DNA of 64,000 bases from positions 52,176,769 to 52,240,768 of the forward strand of contig NC_048305.1 in the NCBI RefSeq assembly GCF_013100865.1, written 5' to 3'. The notes below the pieces were generated by a model that saw only the letters and a list, made by a program, of their open reading frames with translations, did not search any database and had not been told where the DNA came from. This document shows positions 11,331 to 22,170 of this stretch, in pieces. Position numbers and translations under genes: made by a program. Position 1 is the stretch's first letter; each line of letters opens with the position of its first letter. Source of the stretch: Trachemys scripta elegans. Lineage: Eukaryota > Chordata > Testudines > Emydidae.

Positions 11331-11600
11331 ATCCATAAGAATGGCCATCCTGGGTCAGACTAAAGGTCCATGTGGCCCAGTGTCCTGTCTTCCGACAGTG
11401 GCCAATGCCAGGTGCCCCAGAGGGAATGAACAGAACAGGTAATCATCAAGTGATCCATCCTGTTGCCCATTCCCAGCTTCTGGCAAACAGGGGCTAGGGA
11501 CACTGTCCCTGCCCATCTTGGCTAATAGACATTGGTGGACTTATCCTCCATGAATTTATCTAGTTCTATGTAGGCTGCTGAAGAAACTAGCTCCATTTAA
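11331..11600 (+). repeat. CR1-like/SINE-like dispersed retroposon fragment
   Basis: Begins ccataagaatggccatcctg and contains gacagtggccaatgccaggt and gaacagaacaggtaatcatc. The same sequence is found in the opposite orientation at 61021-61262. It is a high-copy type in turtle genomes as I recall; the assignment to a CR1 3' end or associated SINE is inference. No coding capacity. Confidence 0.65.
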
Positions 11601-13303
11601 TAAAGCTCCTCTCTGGGGGGCCTGTAATGACTCCATGAGACCTTTTCCATAGGGAGATTCCTAGGTAACAACAGTCCTGGGTGGTGATTGTAAAAATCCC
11701 AGCCCTGCCCCGAATGTGTCTGTGGGTGCCCTTTCTGGCTGGGCATGGGGCTGGGCAGGGGAACAGGCATTGGGAGATAGAGATGGGTGGCAAAACAGTG
11801 AGGGGGTTGAGGGCATCATCCATGTACCAAGTTACCGGGGGCCAAATGGTGTGGCCAGAGAGCTGGGGGAGTAAGTAAAGCTAGGAAGGGGCTAGAGAGA
11901 AGGAAATCGCTAGGAGTGAAATAAGTGGGATACTCCAGGTGAGCAGGAGAACGTTTCTGACTCCTCAATCTAGGGGCATGGCTCGGCATCTCCCATTCCT
12001 GCTCATGCAGTGCTGCATTTGAGCCCCTCCTGCCATCCCTCTGGCAAGCTGCTCCCACCGTGGAGCCTCATCCTGCTAAGATCTGGAGAAAGCCTCTCGG
12101 CTCATCAAATATTGAGACTTGTGCTCATTAGAGGGAGAAAAAAAATCTACCTCTCGTACTGCTTCCACCTGCTGTATTGATTGAGTGTCAGCCCCTCCCT
12201 GCACAGGCTGTTCTGGCCGGCTAGGAGCAGCCAGAACCAGGCCAAGCTAATGATGGGGGTGAGTCTGCAGACACCTCCTCGAGGTGGAGCGGGGGAGGAG
12301 AGCTAGGACTCCGCCTGTCTCATTTGAACATACAGTCTGGCTAAGGCCTGCGTATGGATCTGTTTGAAGCCCTCTCTAACGCTGATGTTTTACCTGGCTA
12401 CACATAGAAAGGTGAGATTTTTTTTTTTTTTTTTTTTTTCCCCAAAGTTCCCTAATGAATCTGGACATCCAACTCCCATTCGTCCCAATAGGGCACCTTT
12501 GACAATCTTGTCCTAAGTGTTTGTATTTTCCCCTGTACTCTTGCTTTTATGAAGTGATTTTGCCGCTGGTGAAAAGCACAGCCCAGGGCAGCAAGATCCT
12601 CTCTCTACAGCACAGGCAGTGGCAATGCCGGCTCCCCCACATGCCAAGCCCTGTCTCTGTATCACAGCTCTGGCTGGCCTCCAGCCCTGGAAGGGAATTT
12701 CAGTCTCCAAGGGCAATGCAGACATTGGTCCCTCGGTGGATATTGCCGGTGAGGGCGGTGGGTTAGTGCAAGGTGTGTTTTGGGAACATGGACGCCTCTT
12801 CACCAGCCACTGGCCCGAGCCCCACCACGCTCATTACACATGCACTCACCCGCCACACTGCCGCAGCAAGATCAACAGAGGTGCTCCTGCTGCAGTGTCC
12901 ATGTGCCAGTAGCCCTCTCCTGCTTACAAGGCTATCCTCTGTGAGGGTTCTCTGATTAGTGACAGGCCTCCTCCCTTGTTCTACCACAGCCTGGATTTGT
13001 TAACCTGTTAGGTGGGCTGCAAGCTTTTGTTTCTCACAGGCAACCTGGGAGGAACTCTGCTGAGTGATGAAGCATGGGATGTGTGCTTCTATACACCATG
13101 TGTGTGTCTGCATATATTCACCCATGCAGTCATCTCAGGGTGAGGTGAAAGGCAGAGGCTGTTTTGCCCCAGCCACACTGCACAACAGTTCGCTTGGTGA
13201 AGCAAAAAACTCCCCTCAAAACTAACTGCAGAGGGATCTTTTAGGGAAACTATCACAGGGAAAGGGAAGAAGGAATTGAGTAGAGCTGGGCAGAACCAGG
13301 AGC
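11601..13303. other. Unique non-coding DNA with a poly-T tract
   Basis: No gene supported. Contains a T-run of about 22 at 12418-12439. Nothing else recognised. Confidence 0.45.
12418..12439. repeat. Poly-T tract
   Basis: Uninterrupted T-run followed by cccc. No adjacent retroposon body is visible. Confidence 0.9.
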
Positions 13304-13317
13304 ACTAGGAACTGAGT

Positions 13318-13399
13318 ACTTGTGGCACCTTAGAGACTAACAGATTGTACTCCTGTTCTTCTTTTTGCGGATACAGACTAACACGGCTGTTACTCTGAA
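13318..13399 (+). mobile_element. Short retroposon copy with 5' inversion
   Basis: A perfect 14-bp duplication, actaggaactgagt, lies at 13304-13317 and 13400-13413. The first ~28 nt (acttgtggcaccttagagac onward) are inverted relative to the family, then the sequence switches to direct orientation at gtactcctgttcttc and ends ...tgttactctgaaa. The two segments abut in the parent sequence with about 2 nt overlap, as in twin priming. Same family as 11060-11170. Confidence 0.82.
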
Positions 13400-13413
13400 A
13401 CTAGGAACTGAGT

Positions 13414-14006
13414 GTAAACTAGGATAGAGCCAGTGAAGTAAATGGACTAGCTGAGGAGTCGGACCATCAAATTCAAGGGGCTGCTCACAGGGGTAGCGTT
13501 AAGGACCAGGCATAAGCCTTTGCGGGGTTAGGACTTCAGGTTGCACACTTAAGTGCTCACAAGTCAGGAGATGCAAAATGAAGGTGCCAAGTTTCATAGG
13601 GCACCTGCATTACATGTTCTCATGGCCGTTAAAGAAGCCAGGTACTCAGCATAACCAGCGGGGCCCAGATCCTAAATCTGGGCCTGAGTCCTTCCTGAGT
13701 GTCGCTCATTGGCTCAGAGGCTCACAGGTATTTAGGCTCCTTGGTTCCACTGAAATCAAAATATCTTTGAGGATCTGGGCTTTGCAGCTCCACATGGAGC
13801 AGGAAAAAACTCTACAGTGCATATTTGAAACGCAATTTTCAAAGACCCAGACAAATCGAAGCTAGTTTTCTCTGACACCTCAATGACCTTCTTAAGAGGT
13901 TTTTTTCCCCCAAGCCAAATTCCAGCTTGAAACTCCTAGCTCTGTATCTGGTAAACATGTTCAAGCAAAGGTTCACTGCTGTCATGATTTCACATACAGA
14001 CTGTGG
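13414..14006. other. Non-coding DNA with one palindromic repeat
   Basis: Only the palindromic element at 13662-13781 is recognisable. Confidence 0.45.
13662..13781. repeat. Palindromic short repeat, internally enlarged
   Basis: Ends are ggcccagatcc and ggatctgggc, with ggtatttaggc and atatctttgaggatc inside, as in the compact copy at 30554-30614. The arms are separated by about 50 extra bases (cctgagtccttcctgagtgt ...), so this copy is longer or contains an insertion. Confidence 0.55.
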
Positions 14007-14102
14007 CCCTAATTCAGCAAGATACTTAAGCATGTGCCTTGAAATCAATGAGAGACATGCTTAAAGTTAGGCATGTGCTTAAGCGCCTTGCTGAATTGGG
14101 GT
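14007..14102. repeat. Palindromic foldback repeat (TIR ~35 nt)
   Basis: Left arm ccctaattcagcaag...cttaagcatgtgcc; right arm ggcatgtgcttaag...cttgctgaattgggg. The whole unit can fold into one hairpin. Related end sequences occur at 57049-57132 and about 61262-61320. It is probably an old non-autonomous DNA element; no target duplication was established. Confidence 0.65.
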
Positions 14103-15984
14103 TGGTGTGAACCATTCTCAACCTAAGAGTTGTTCACAAGCTGCTCTCATGACTATTTGCTCTTCTGTATTTGTGGGCTCTGGTTAATCACATGGTGGTG
14201 GTTGTGCTTCCTGATTGGGTGAACAAATTTCATTGGGCTGAATCCTTACTAATTGCTGTCCTGTGGTTCACACAACTTTCATGGCATGTGTGAGTGGCCA
14301 TTTGGACAACTCACCATTAGTCCCCAAATGGGGTGTGTGGATGACAGCCCAGTCCCATGACCCTTCACAAGTAGCGAATCAAAAGCCATGTGAGCGTTAT
14401 CAAGTCAGTCGGCCATTTGCAATTCAGGCCAATGCTCGCACTGTTTTTGCTAGTGTCCTCTCGCTCTGTTCCTCTGCACCCTCTGTGATGGGGGTGATCC
14501 ACATCCCAGGGGCGTTGTATGAATGAGTTGGAAATTGCTTGGTAGTGAATGGCACCACTCCAACCTTCGCTATTATTCCCTTGATAATATAACAAGTGAA
14601 AGGTAGGTTAACAGTATTGTTTCCCTCACCTCCAACAGTCCCCAGGTATAAGCTAAACCTTTCAGCTCAGCCCAGTTTAAGGGGGAATCTTCATAGCATC
14701 TCCAGATATAAAATACCTGAGGGCTAATATCGCCTGACATTACGGACGATGACCTAACTCACTTGTGACACCACCACTTAAGCATTATCCCTCCTCTCCT
14801 CCCTCCCTAAGAAAAATGCCACAGCAGAGCTCTGCCTAGCTGATCTCCCTCCTGCACAGGTTGCTGTAGCTCTGTGCGTATCCAGGCACACGCACCCCTA
14901 TTGGAGCTCAGATAAGTGCTAGTGTGGCGCTAACAAACATGTCCTAGGAAGAAGCTCTTAAGCAATTGGATGTGACAGAATAATTCTTTCTTCAGGAAGC
15001 AGTAAATAAGGCTCAGCTGGGGCCTCTATCTTGCCAGCTCTTGCAGGAGAAGCCCGTCTCCATCTATCACAAACCACTCCCCTCCAGCACTAAATCACAT
15101 GTGTATTTAGCTCTCTATATAATTCACTTTGTGCATAAAATACTGTTTGTATTGTTGCCCTGGCTGTTCTAGCTCAGACTTTGGGCAGGACAGAGTGGAG
15201 GGACAGGGCAAAGGGCCCAGCAACAGCCCTGCAGGTAGCTGGGGAGGGGGGGGCAATCATTGTATTGTCCTCCTTTAGGGGGAGAGATGTTTACTTTGGG
15301 ACACTAGAAAATATACATGGGAACCTTTCCACAGCCATCCACTTCTTTAGCATCTTGCAATAAACCTGACTCCTGCTGGACTCGGTGTGTCTGTATCAGG
15401 AGTGAATTTGGAGCTTGTGCAAGACAGGGCCTAACACCACCACCAAGAGCCATATGCCTGTCTAGTACAAATGGGTGCTTGGCCACCTGCCCTTCTTCCC
15501 CAGAGCTCTGCCAGGGCATTGGGGGCTCAAGCATGGTCATGAGGGGTTGCCATATGCAGTGTGCTATGCGGCTGTTGTATAGGGAGTGGAGCTGTATAGC
15601 CATCTGGGTCCAAGCGTCATTTTAAAGGTCACACATACCTGCCAAGGGGCTAATCTCCCCCGCTCCTAACCATAATTCTAACTGCTCCATAAACATTCTG
15701 CTGCTGGAGTCCTGGAAGCAGCAAAGCACTTAAGCTCAAGCCCCCTCAACTTCACTGAGATGGCCCATATGCTTATTGAATCTGGGCCAAAGTGCTCCCC
15801 TCCTGCTCTTGTTCCAGGCACTGGAGATCTTGCGATGGGGCAAACATGCACAAGGGAGCAGGATTGGTGCAGGCCATCAGCAGCAGAAGCAGGAGCAGAG
15901 TCAGGTGCTGAGACTCCCTGGATCATGGGTGAGGTGCCTGTATGTAGGGTTGGGAGTGGCAGGGAATTGAGTGCCTTGGCTACA
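14103..15984. other. Unique non-coding DNA
   Basis: No gene or clear repeat identified. Confidence 0.4.
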
Positions 15985-16235
15985 ACTTGCTGTAGTTGTA
16001 CAGTATTAAGTATATCAAGTGTTATTACCATCAACATTTATTTGCGATTGGATCTGGTGCCGTCTGTCTGGGAAACAAAGCAGCCCCTCAGTATTTGATG
16101 TGGTGTTTGCATGTTAATGAAGGCAGTAAACGAGCTAACAGAGCTATTTGCATTCCTCCTGTTTCAGGCTTCGGATCCAATTGTTGCTGCTTTTTGTTAA
16201 CCCAAGAATCATGCTGCCTCTTCTCGTGGGTGTCC
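15985..16235. promoter_or_regulatory. Candidate conserved non-coding element
   Basis: A unique, AT-balanced block with dense homeodomain/POU-like strings (catgttaatgaagg, gctatttgcattcctcc, tttgttaaccc). It lacks low complexity or repeat similarity within the window. The call rests on sequence texture only. Confidence 0.2.
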
Positions 16236-16417
16236 TCCCAGATTTGAATTTTAACTCTTTCCAGTCTGCAGGCCAGATCCTCTGCTGCTGTAAATCAGCA
16301 CAGCTCAATGTGGAACTCCACTGACTGATACCTGCAGTTGGATCCACAGGTGTAGATTCTTATACCCATGTGGAGTCCCATTGAAGTTCTATAGGTCCAA
16401 GGATCTGCGCTAGCTGC

Positions 16418-16418
16418 T

Positions 16419-16442
<24 letters not shown>
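16418..16442. repeat. (TG)n microsatellite
   Basis: About 12 TG units followed by gagagaga. Confidence 0.95.
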
Positions 16443-16450
<8 letters not shown>

Positions 16451-18046
16451 ATATAAAGGAACACTGAGTTTTCTCTCTTGTTGTCTCTCCTGTATCAGGT
16501 AGTCCTAGAGCATCTCAGCGTTACAGTATAATAATGCACCTCTGCTGTTTCTTGGTATAAAAGATGTTCCTTAATTTAGATCTGTGGTTCCACACAAACC
16601 TTGTGTGGTCTCATTTTTCTTGATGCAACTTGTTGCATCTATCTGTATTCAGCAAAGCATTTCAATAGGACTTAACTATTCTTAAGCGCGCTGCAGAACC
16701 TGGGCTTAAATGAGGACTCGCTAGGAGATATTTTTCAGATAGGGAGTGCAGCTGCTGAATGACTAACTACAGGAACAATTGTCTAGCAGTGAAGCTCCCA
16801 AATGTAACTTTTCTTTATAAAAGATTTTACAAAACCAGAAATTAATAGAAATATTTTTAAAACTATTTGGTGAAACTAGTGTTTGTGGTTTTTGTTTATT
16901 TGAAATGTAATCCTTCCTTTTCAGTGCTGAAAATCCAGGTATGAGCATCATGGGCTCAGTCCTGCAATGAGAAGCAAATGGGGACTGCTTGTGTGCTTAC
17001 TACATGTCTTGCTGAAACAGGACCAGTGCTCAGCCTGGGACACAGGGAGACCCCATAAAGGAAGAGAACCAGGAAGTGAAAATGACTAAACACGTGAAAC
17101 TGACCAGTCTAGTACTGTATCAATATTGAAGCTGAATGAAATTTCAGAAAGTGAACAAAGAGCATAAATACTGGCAAGTCAATTTGATCTTTAAAATGAA
17201 TTATTTCAATAACTGATGGTGATACTAGTACTGAGTAAGAAGATTTGAATAAAAAGTTGTCTTGGGAGGGTCCCTTTAAAAGGAGACAGCAGCACTAATG
17301 TAAAAGTAAATTAATAATATCCTGGGTTATAAAAATACTTTGGGTCAAGTTTTTTGTCACTTGGTACTAACGTTAGCAGTATAGCCACACATTGAAAAAT
17401 TGAGATTTTAAAATGAATTTTGATTCCTTTGTCTTCTTAGATTGGAGCACAAATCAGGTTTTCAAGTGGAGTGCTAGAAATTTACTTTTTGTAAAAATAA
17501 AAACTGGCCTTCTCATGTAATGACCTGACTCCAGGAGTTGGAGATCTTGGAAAAATACCAAATATCCCAAGACTTATGATAAAATCACAAGACTGGAGAA
17601 CTGACATCCCATAGTACAAAGTACACTCACTTTGTACTATGTGAGGCCATTCTAATTTAGCAGCATCTGCCACCCTATCTGCCCTCACTTTGCACTGGTA
17701 TTAGGGTCTGGATTGCCCTGCACTTCATGCAGCCAATATGTCCTGAGAGAGAGAAACCATGTCCTAGATTTTTTTTCACCCCCTCCCCCTGGCAAGAGAA
17801 GAGATCACGTCCAATGTTGTCGCTAGCCATTTAAAAACTGTGCAGAAGAGGGTGGAGAATGCTAACTGCAAGGAAGTGTCCTGCTGGAATTGTTAAACAT
17901 GCCGGGTGAGGCCAGCTGGAGGTGGAAGGCAGATTTATGCAGCAGCCTGGGTATTAAAAGTAGGTGAAGGTTGTAGCAGTTGCTTATTAATTACTGCTTG
18001 AGTAACATTACATTAAGGGAAAATATCTGAAATCTTACTTTTACTT

Positions 18047-18068
18047 AAAAAAAAAAAAAAAAAAAAAA
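18047..18068. repeat. Poly-A tract
   Basis: Run of 22 A. No recognisable retroposed body is attached. Confidence 0.9.
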
Positions 18069-18954
18069 GTGCTGGATGTGATAAGGAGCATATGCTGTGG
18101 GAGTTCCTACCTGGCTCTGCCCAGAATCTGCCCTCCTAGGTTCTGATTCTACACCGTGTGCAGTCATTTCCACCTGGGAGAAGTGGGTGTCCCAGGTACA
18201 AATGTCCTTCTTCTCATCTCGCAGTGATAGATCTGGTGACCTGCTTCAACTAATCCCTGTGCCATTCGGTGCAGCTGCACTGAACACAATGAATGGCAGC
18301 TGGAGTGCATGCAGAGAAATGCTGGGATTCAAATCTGCAGTACACGACACAAACTATGGCATGTTCTGTTTGCTCTTCCTCCTGACTAGTTAATACGATG
18401 CGCACACACGCACAAATCCTCCACTTGCTGACCCATTCCCAGTGGTCATTAGCAGCTCCGGGGGGCAGAGTTAAGGTTGTATTGCAGAGTGGCATGTAAC
18501 TTAACTCTGTATTTGCTGGCTTTCAGTGGCTTAAATTTAGCTACTCTCCATATTCTGGAAGGACCCAAGGCTGCACTGGGCCCCCTTTACTGAGTGTTAA
18601 TGCAGTTCTTGGGCAATTAATTTAGCCCAGCGTTACACCTTCCTGGGCTTTGGCTTTATTGGTGGTAGCAACAATGACACGTAAACTTCAATTTGAAGTG
18701 TTCCTGGAGCTTCTATGCAAAGATCTCCGCTCCCATCCCACTTACCTCTCCTACATCCAGGGTGAAACTAATGAACCACAGCTGTCAGTGTGTCATCAGG
18801 AATGAATCAGTCATGCCCTGCAGGATTTCAGTTCTTGCTAAGAGGGTGGGCCAACAGAAGAGCCCTGTTTCTCTGACACAGGCAATATAGCCTTCAGGCA
18901 CCCAGGGAATAAGAAATCTCTTAGCATATGGAGCTTTTCCACCCTGAGTTGGGG

Positions 18955-19130
18955 TCTTCTGAGATTTCATAAGCAACATCGGAATTGGGGTCAGGCCTAG
19001 TCAGTAGTTGGATGGGAGACCAGCTCAAGATGGTGCTTGTTTAGTAGAAGGATTTCTTCTTTCAACCTGTGCCCTAGCATGCTATGATAACTATGCTTGT
19101 TATCGCTGAAGGGATCTTGAGTGAGGTCCA
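18955..19130 (+). mobile_element. 5S-rRNA-headed SINE remnant
   Basis: The stretch ggtcaggcctagtcagtagt followed by tggatgggagacc (about 18989-19031) matches the 3' half of eukaryotic 5S rRNA, which includes the internal promoter region. It continues into unrelated sequence, so it is a SINE head (SINE3/AmnSINE1-type, known in amniotes) and not a 5S gene. It is degraded and its 3' boundary is uncertain. Confidence 0.6.
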
Positions 19131-21039
19131 ACCCTCTTGGGATCCCCATGGCTCTTTTCCCCAAGAAGCTGGGTGGTATCCTTCCATTCTGCTTGTTTCT
19201 ATTCCCCCTGCATTTTCAAATGGCTACAATAGTGTTCTTTACGTCCTTTTCAGAGCTTCATAGGGAAAGGCTTTTTCAGGCTGCTAGTCATTCTCTATGG
19301 AGCTGAGGTTGGTGTTAACCTCCATTGGCAACACAGAAACAAAGCTAATGGGACATGTCTCTCTATTATGATCCACAAGTGTATTCTGCACATCCATTTT
19401 CCTTGCTTGAATCCTTAGTTAATTTACTAGCCCTCGGAGCACAGGATTTCATAAAATGGATTGGTCTATTAAATGGGAGTAATTCCTTTACATGTGTGTG
19501 TAAAGTTTTTTAGGTGCTTATATACCACAGGGAGGAGGATATAGGTAGATTTGTATTTTATTTCCTTTGTCCTTTTGCTAGCTCTCATTCAAATGAAGAT
19601 TTAGTCCTTTCCAGCTCATCTGTGCCTTCTGATTGTGTTGGGCAGTCATAATGCTGAATCTGTGATATCACCATCAATATTTTGGCAACAGAATTTGAGG
19701 GCCAGAAATGAAATTATAACTTCCTGTCTGGATCAAGAAGGAGATACTGGATGATAACAGTCAGATGCCTTAACTTATGGCAATGGGAATACAGGAAATA
19801 CAGTATGGACAAAATAGATATTACTTTGCCCTCTTAAAGCCATTAGCTCGTATGTAGTGCTATTCATCTGTTCATGACAAAAGAAGGCCAGTATCACTAT
19901 TGTCATTTTAGAGGTGGGGAAACCAAGGCACAGAAAGGTGACATGACTTGGTCTAGGTCATGTAGAAGAGTTGGGAACAGAATGCTGGTTTCCCAGTCCA
20001 GTGACTATTGACTAGACCAGACTCCCCGCTATCAGACTATTGGGCTATTGAGTCCAGAATGTTACCTCTGGCAGCATTCAAAATCAGAGGAAAGCAAAAA
20101 GAACATTCCTAATGCACTGAGGTAATTGTACAATAACATACATGGGTGGAAAAGCTCCTTCCTGATCACTACAGTGGTTGGCTTATGGCATAAAGCATGA
20201 GGTCTTATTCTCTATCTTAGCTTACCTACAAAATAAAAATAAAGGGAGGCGTGTAGTTGCTTGTAGCTTCAATGCTACCCCACCCTTCAGAACACTGTGT
20301 GGCTAACACTTCGCTCCAGGAACACCTGTTTGGGGGTGGTAGGGAACAGTTATATAAGAGAGGGCCAGCGCTACTAGGAACAGAAGTAGTGTCTTGTAAC
20401 AAGCCCTCTTGTGCAGGACTAAAGTGTGTGGAAGATAGGCTCTAGTCTGCAAAGGGTAATAGACCAGGGGGTAATCTTATCTGAAGAAATCCTGTGACTG
20501 GCTTTCATATCCCCATCTTATCTGTATCTCATCCATGTGCCAATCCTGCCTAGGTCTCAGGCAAAGCCCAAGTCCAACCTTTGGCATCTGTTTTCCTTTC
20601 TGGCCCTTTTGAAGCACTGATCTGGCTTTTGTGTTGGCAGCCAGAAGGAGTACATTACCTGGGACGCTTGGCACTGGATCACAGGCCTAGCAAAGCCAGG
20701 AGGGATAAGCAGATGCAGCAGCTTGATTTCAGAAAACCCCTGGCCATGTAATAGGAAAAGATCGGTATAGTTTGGTCAAGGTAAAAGGTCGAAGATTTCA
20801 TTAGCGACTGCACAGACCGGGAGCTCCCCCGAGGGTGCTGGTGGCAGTAGTGGGGAATTCAGAGCAGAGGTGTACAGGAAATACAGATGTCTTGGAGGAG
20901 GAAGGGCGGCTTGGGATTCCAGCACCATGGACAGGGCCAGTGAGGCTGGGCTGGGCTTGGCTGGTGGCTCTGGGCGCGGGTGTGGGAACAATGGCAGGTG
21001 CCCTGCCTGGCTGGCGCCTTAGGCTGAGTACCAGGGCGG
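19131..21039. other. Non-coding DNA with one MIR
   Basis: Apart from the MIR at about 19860-20030, nothing recognisable. Confidence 0.45.
19860..20030 (-). mobile_element. MIR/CORE-SINE copy
   Basis: The antisense MIR hallmark is present: tcattttagaggtggggaaa then ccaaggcacagaaaggtgac, followed by a gacttg...ggtcatgtagaag region and cagtccagtgactattgact near the tRNA-related end. Old and diverged. Confidence 0.65.
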
Positions 21040-22170
21040 GGATTAACCTGTTGGTCTAACGTCAGCGCCAGCTCCCTGCCTGCTCTGAAGCTTGCGGACG
21101 CTCGGCGGGGCTCTCGGGAGCTGCTGTTTTCGATCCGGGGGGAGGGGGGTGTCCCTGACTTCTCCGGGCAGCGCTGGGCTCGCTCGTTCCCAGTCGGGAT
21201 ACTGCCGCGTGCGGGTGCCCCTGGCTCCAGCCTGGCGCCTGCCCCGGCAGAAGGAGTTCGAAGCTGCCCTGGGGCAAGTCACAGTCCCGCTCTGGGCTCC
21301 TGCTTTTCCTGTAGCCCCTGCCTCCCAGCCCCAGAGGGGCCGCCCTCCTCCCTCGGTTGTACGGCGCGGCCGGCTCAGCGGGGCGGGGAGCCAGCCCTGG
21401 CCATTGCACTTGCTCGCCGCTTTGCATCCTCGGTGGCTTCCCCGGAGTGAGCTCGGAGCGGGATTTCTGATGCCATTGTCTCGTCCCGCCGCTACCCTCT
21501 TGTAGGGGGGCGGGGGCCAGGCGCTGCAGCAGGGCGCCCCCTGCAGCCGAGGGGCGCTCAACGCAGCCATGAAATATACACGAGGCTCAGAGAGCTGAAG
21601 GCGCTTCCATCACCTCCTACCTCAGCAGCAGCTCAGCCCCCTGCCCTCGCAGCCTGTCCTGCCTGCAGAGCGGGCGGGTGTGCGTCGGGGGGAGGCGATC
21701 GGTCGGAGCAGACGCTTCCAAGGTAAGCCGCTTTCCACACCATGCCTGGGGGCCCGTCGCTCTGTTTGGGGGAGGCTGTGGCTAGAGAGGGGAGAGCGGG
21801 AGAGCCCGGTGCAAAAGGGGAGCTGTGTCCAGAAGGCAGCGAGACATTTCCCTCTGCAAACTTCTCGGCGAGGTCTCCCCCTCTTGCATGGACCCCCCGG
21901 GGAAAGTACTTGGCTGTTATGCTGGGGGGGGGGGCTCCTCTCCGCTGCCAGCCCTGCCAGGCGCCCTAGCTAGGAAATGTAACTGGATTCTCTTGCTGCC
22001 CCACACCCCACCCCCGCGCCGCCTCACAGAAAAGGGAAGGAAGACCAGGAGGGTGCTTAGAAGAGGAAGACAAGTCAGATCTGGCCCTGGGGAATGGTGC
22101 AGCTCTCGCATGGCTGCGGGGAATGCTCGGCGAGCAGCGGAGTCAGCGCAGCGGGGTGTGCTCTTGACAC
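21040..22170. promoter_or_regulatory. CpG island
   Basis: GC- and CpG-rich sequence with GC-box-like ggggcgggg strings. Unlike the CpG-rich blocks inside transposons (8416-8740 and 49330-49520), it has no repeat borders. It is the only island-like promoter candidate in the window. Long frames across it on both strands (for example minus 21043-21570) are R/P/G/A-rich and typical of chance frames in CpG islands. Confidence 0.65.
21540..21722 (+). other. Candidate untranslated first exon
   Basis: Within the CpG island the segment ending ...gacgcttccaag is followed by gtaagc at 21723, a near-perfect vertebrate 5' splice site (CAAG/GTAAGC). The region carries no sustained reading frame, so if transcribed it would be a 5' untranslated exon. 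The start at about 21540 is a guess. The encoded gene, which would continue to the right, is not identifiable because no coding exon is recognised downstream in this window. Confidence 0.35.

Larger units (their letters stand above)
16236..18954. other. Unique, AT-rich non-coding DNA
   Basis: Contains a TG microsatellite (16418-16442) and a poly-A tract (18047-18068). A partly palindromic patch, acaaagtacactcactttgt, lies near 17615-17640. No gene supported. Confidence 0.45.

Noticed and set aside
18985..19035. Possible 5S rRNA gene
   Set aside because: Only a diverged half-length 5S signature joined to unrelated sequence, as in 5S-headed SINEs.
21043..21570. 175-codon minus-strand frame
   Set aside because: Low stop density expected in a CpG island; R/P/G/A-rich, no domain, and competing frames on the other strand.
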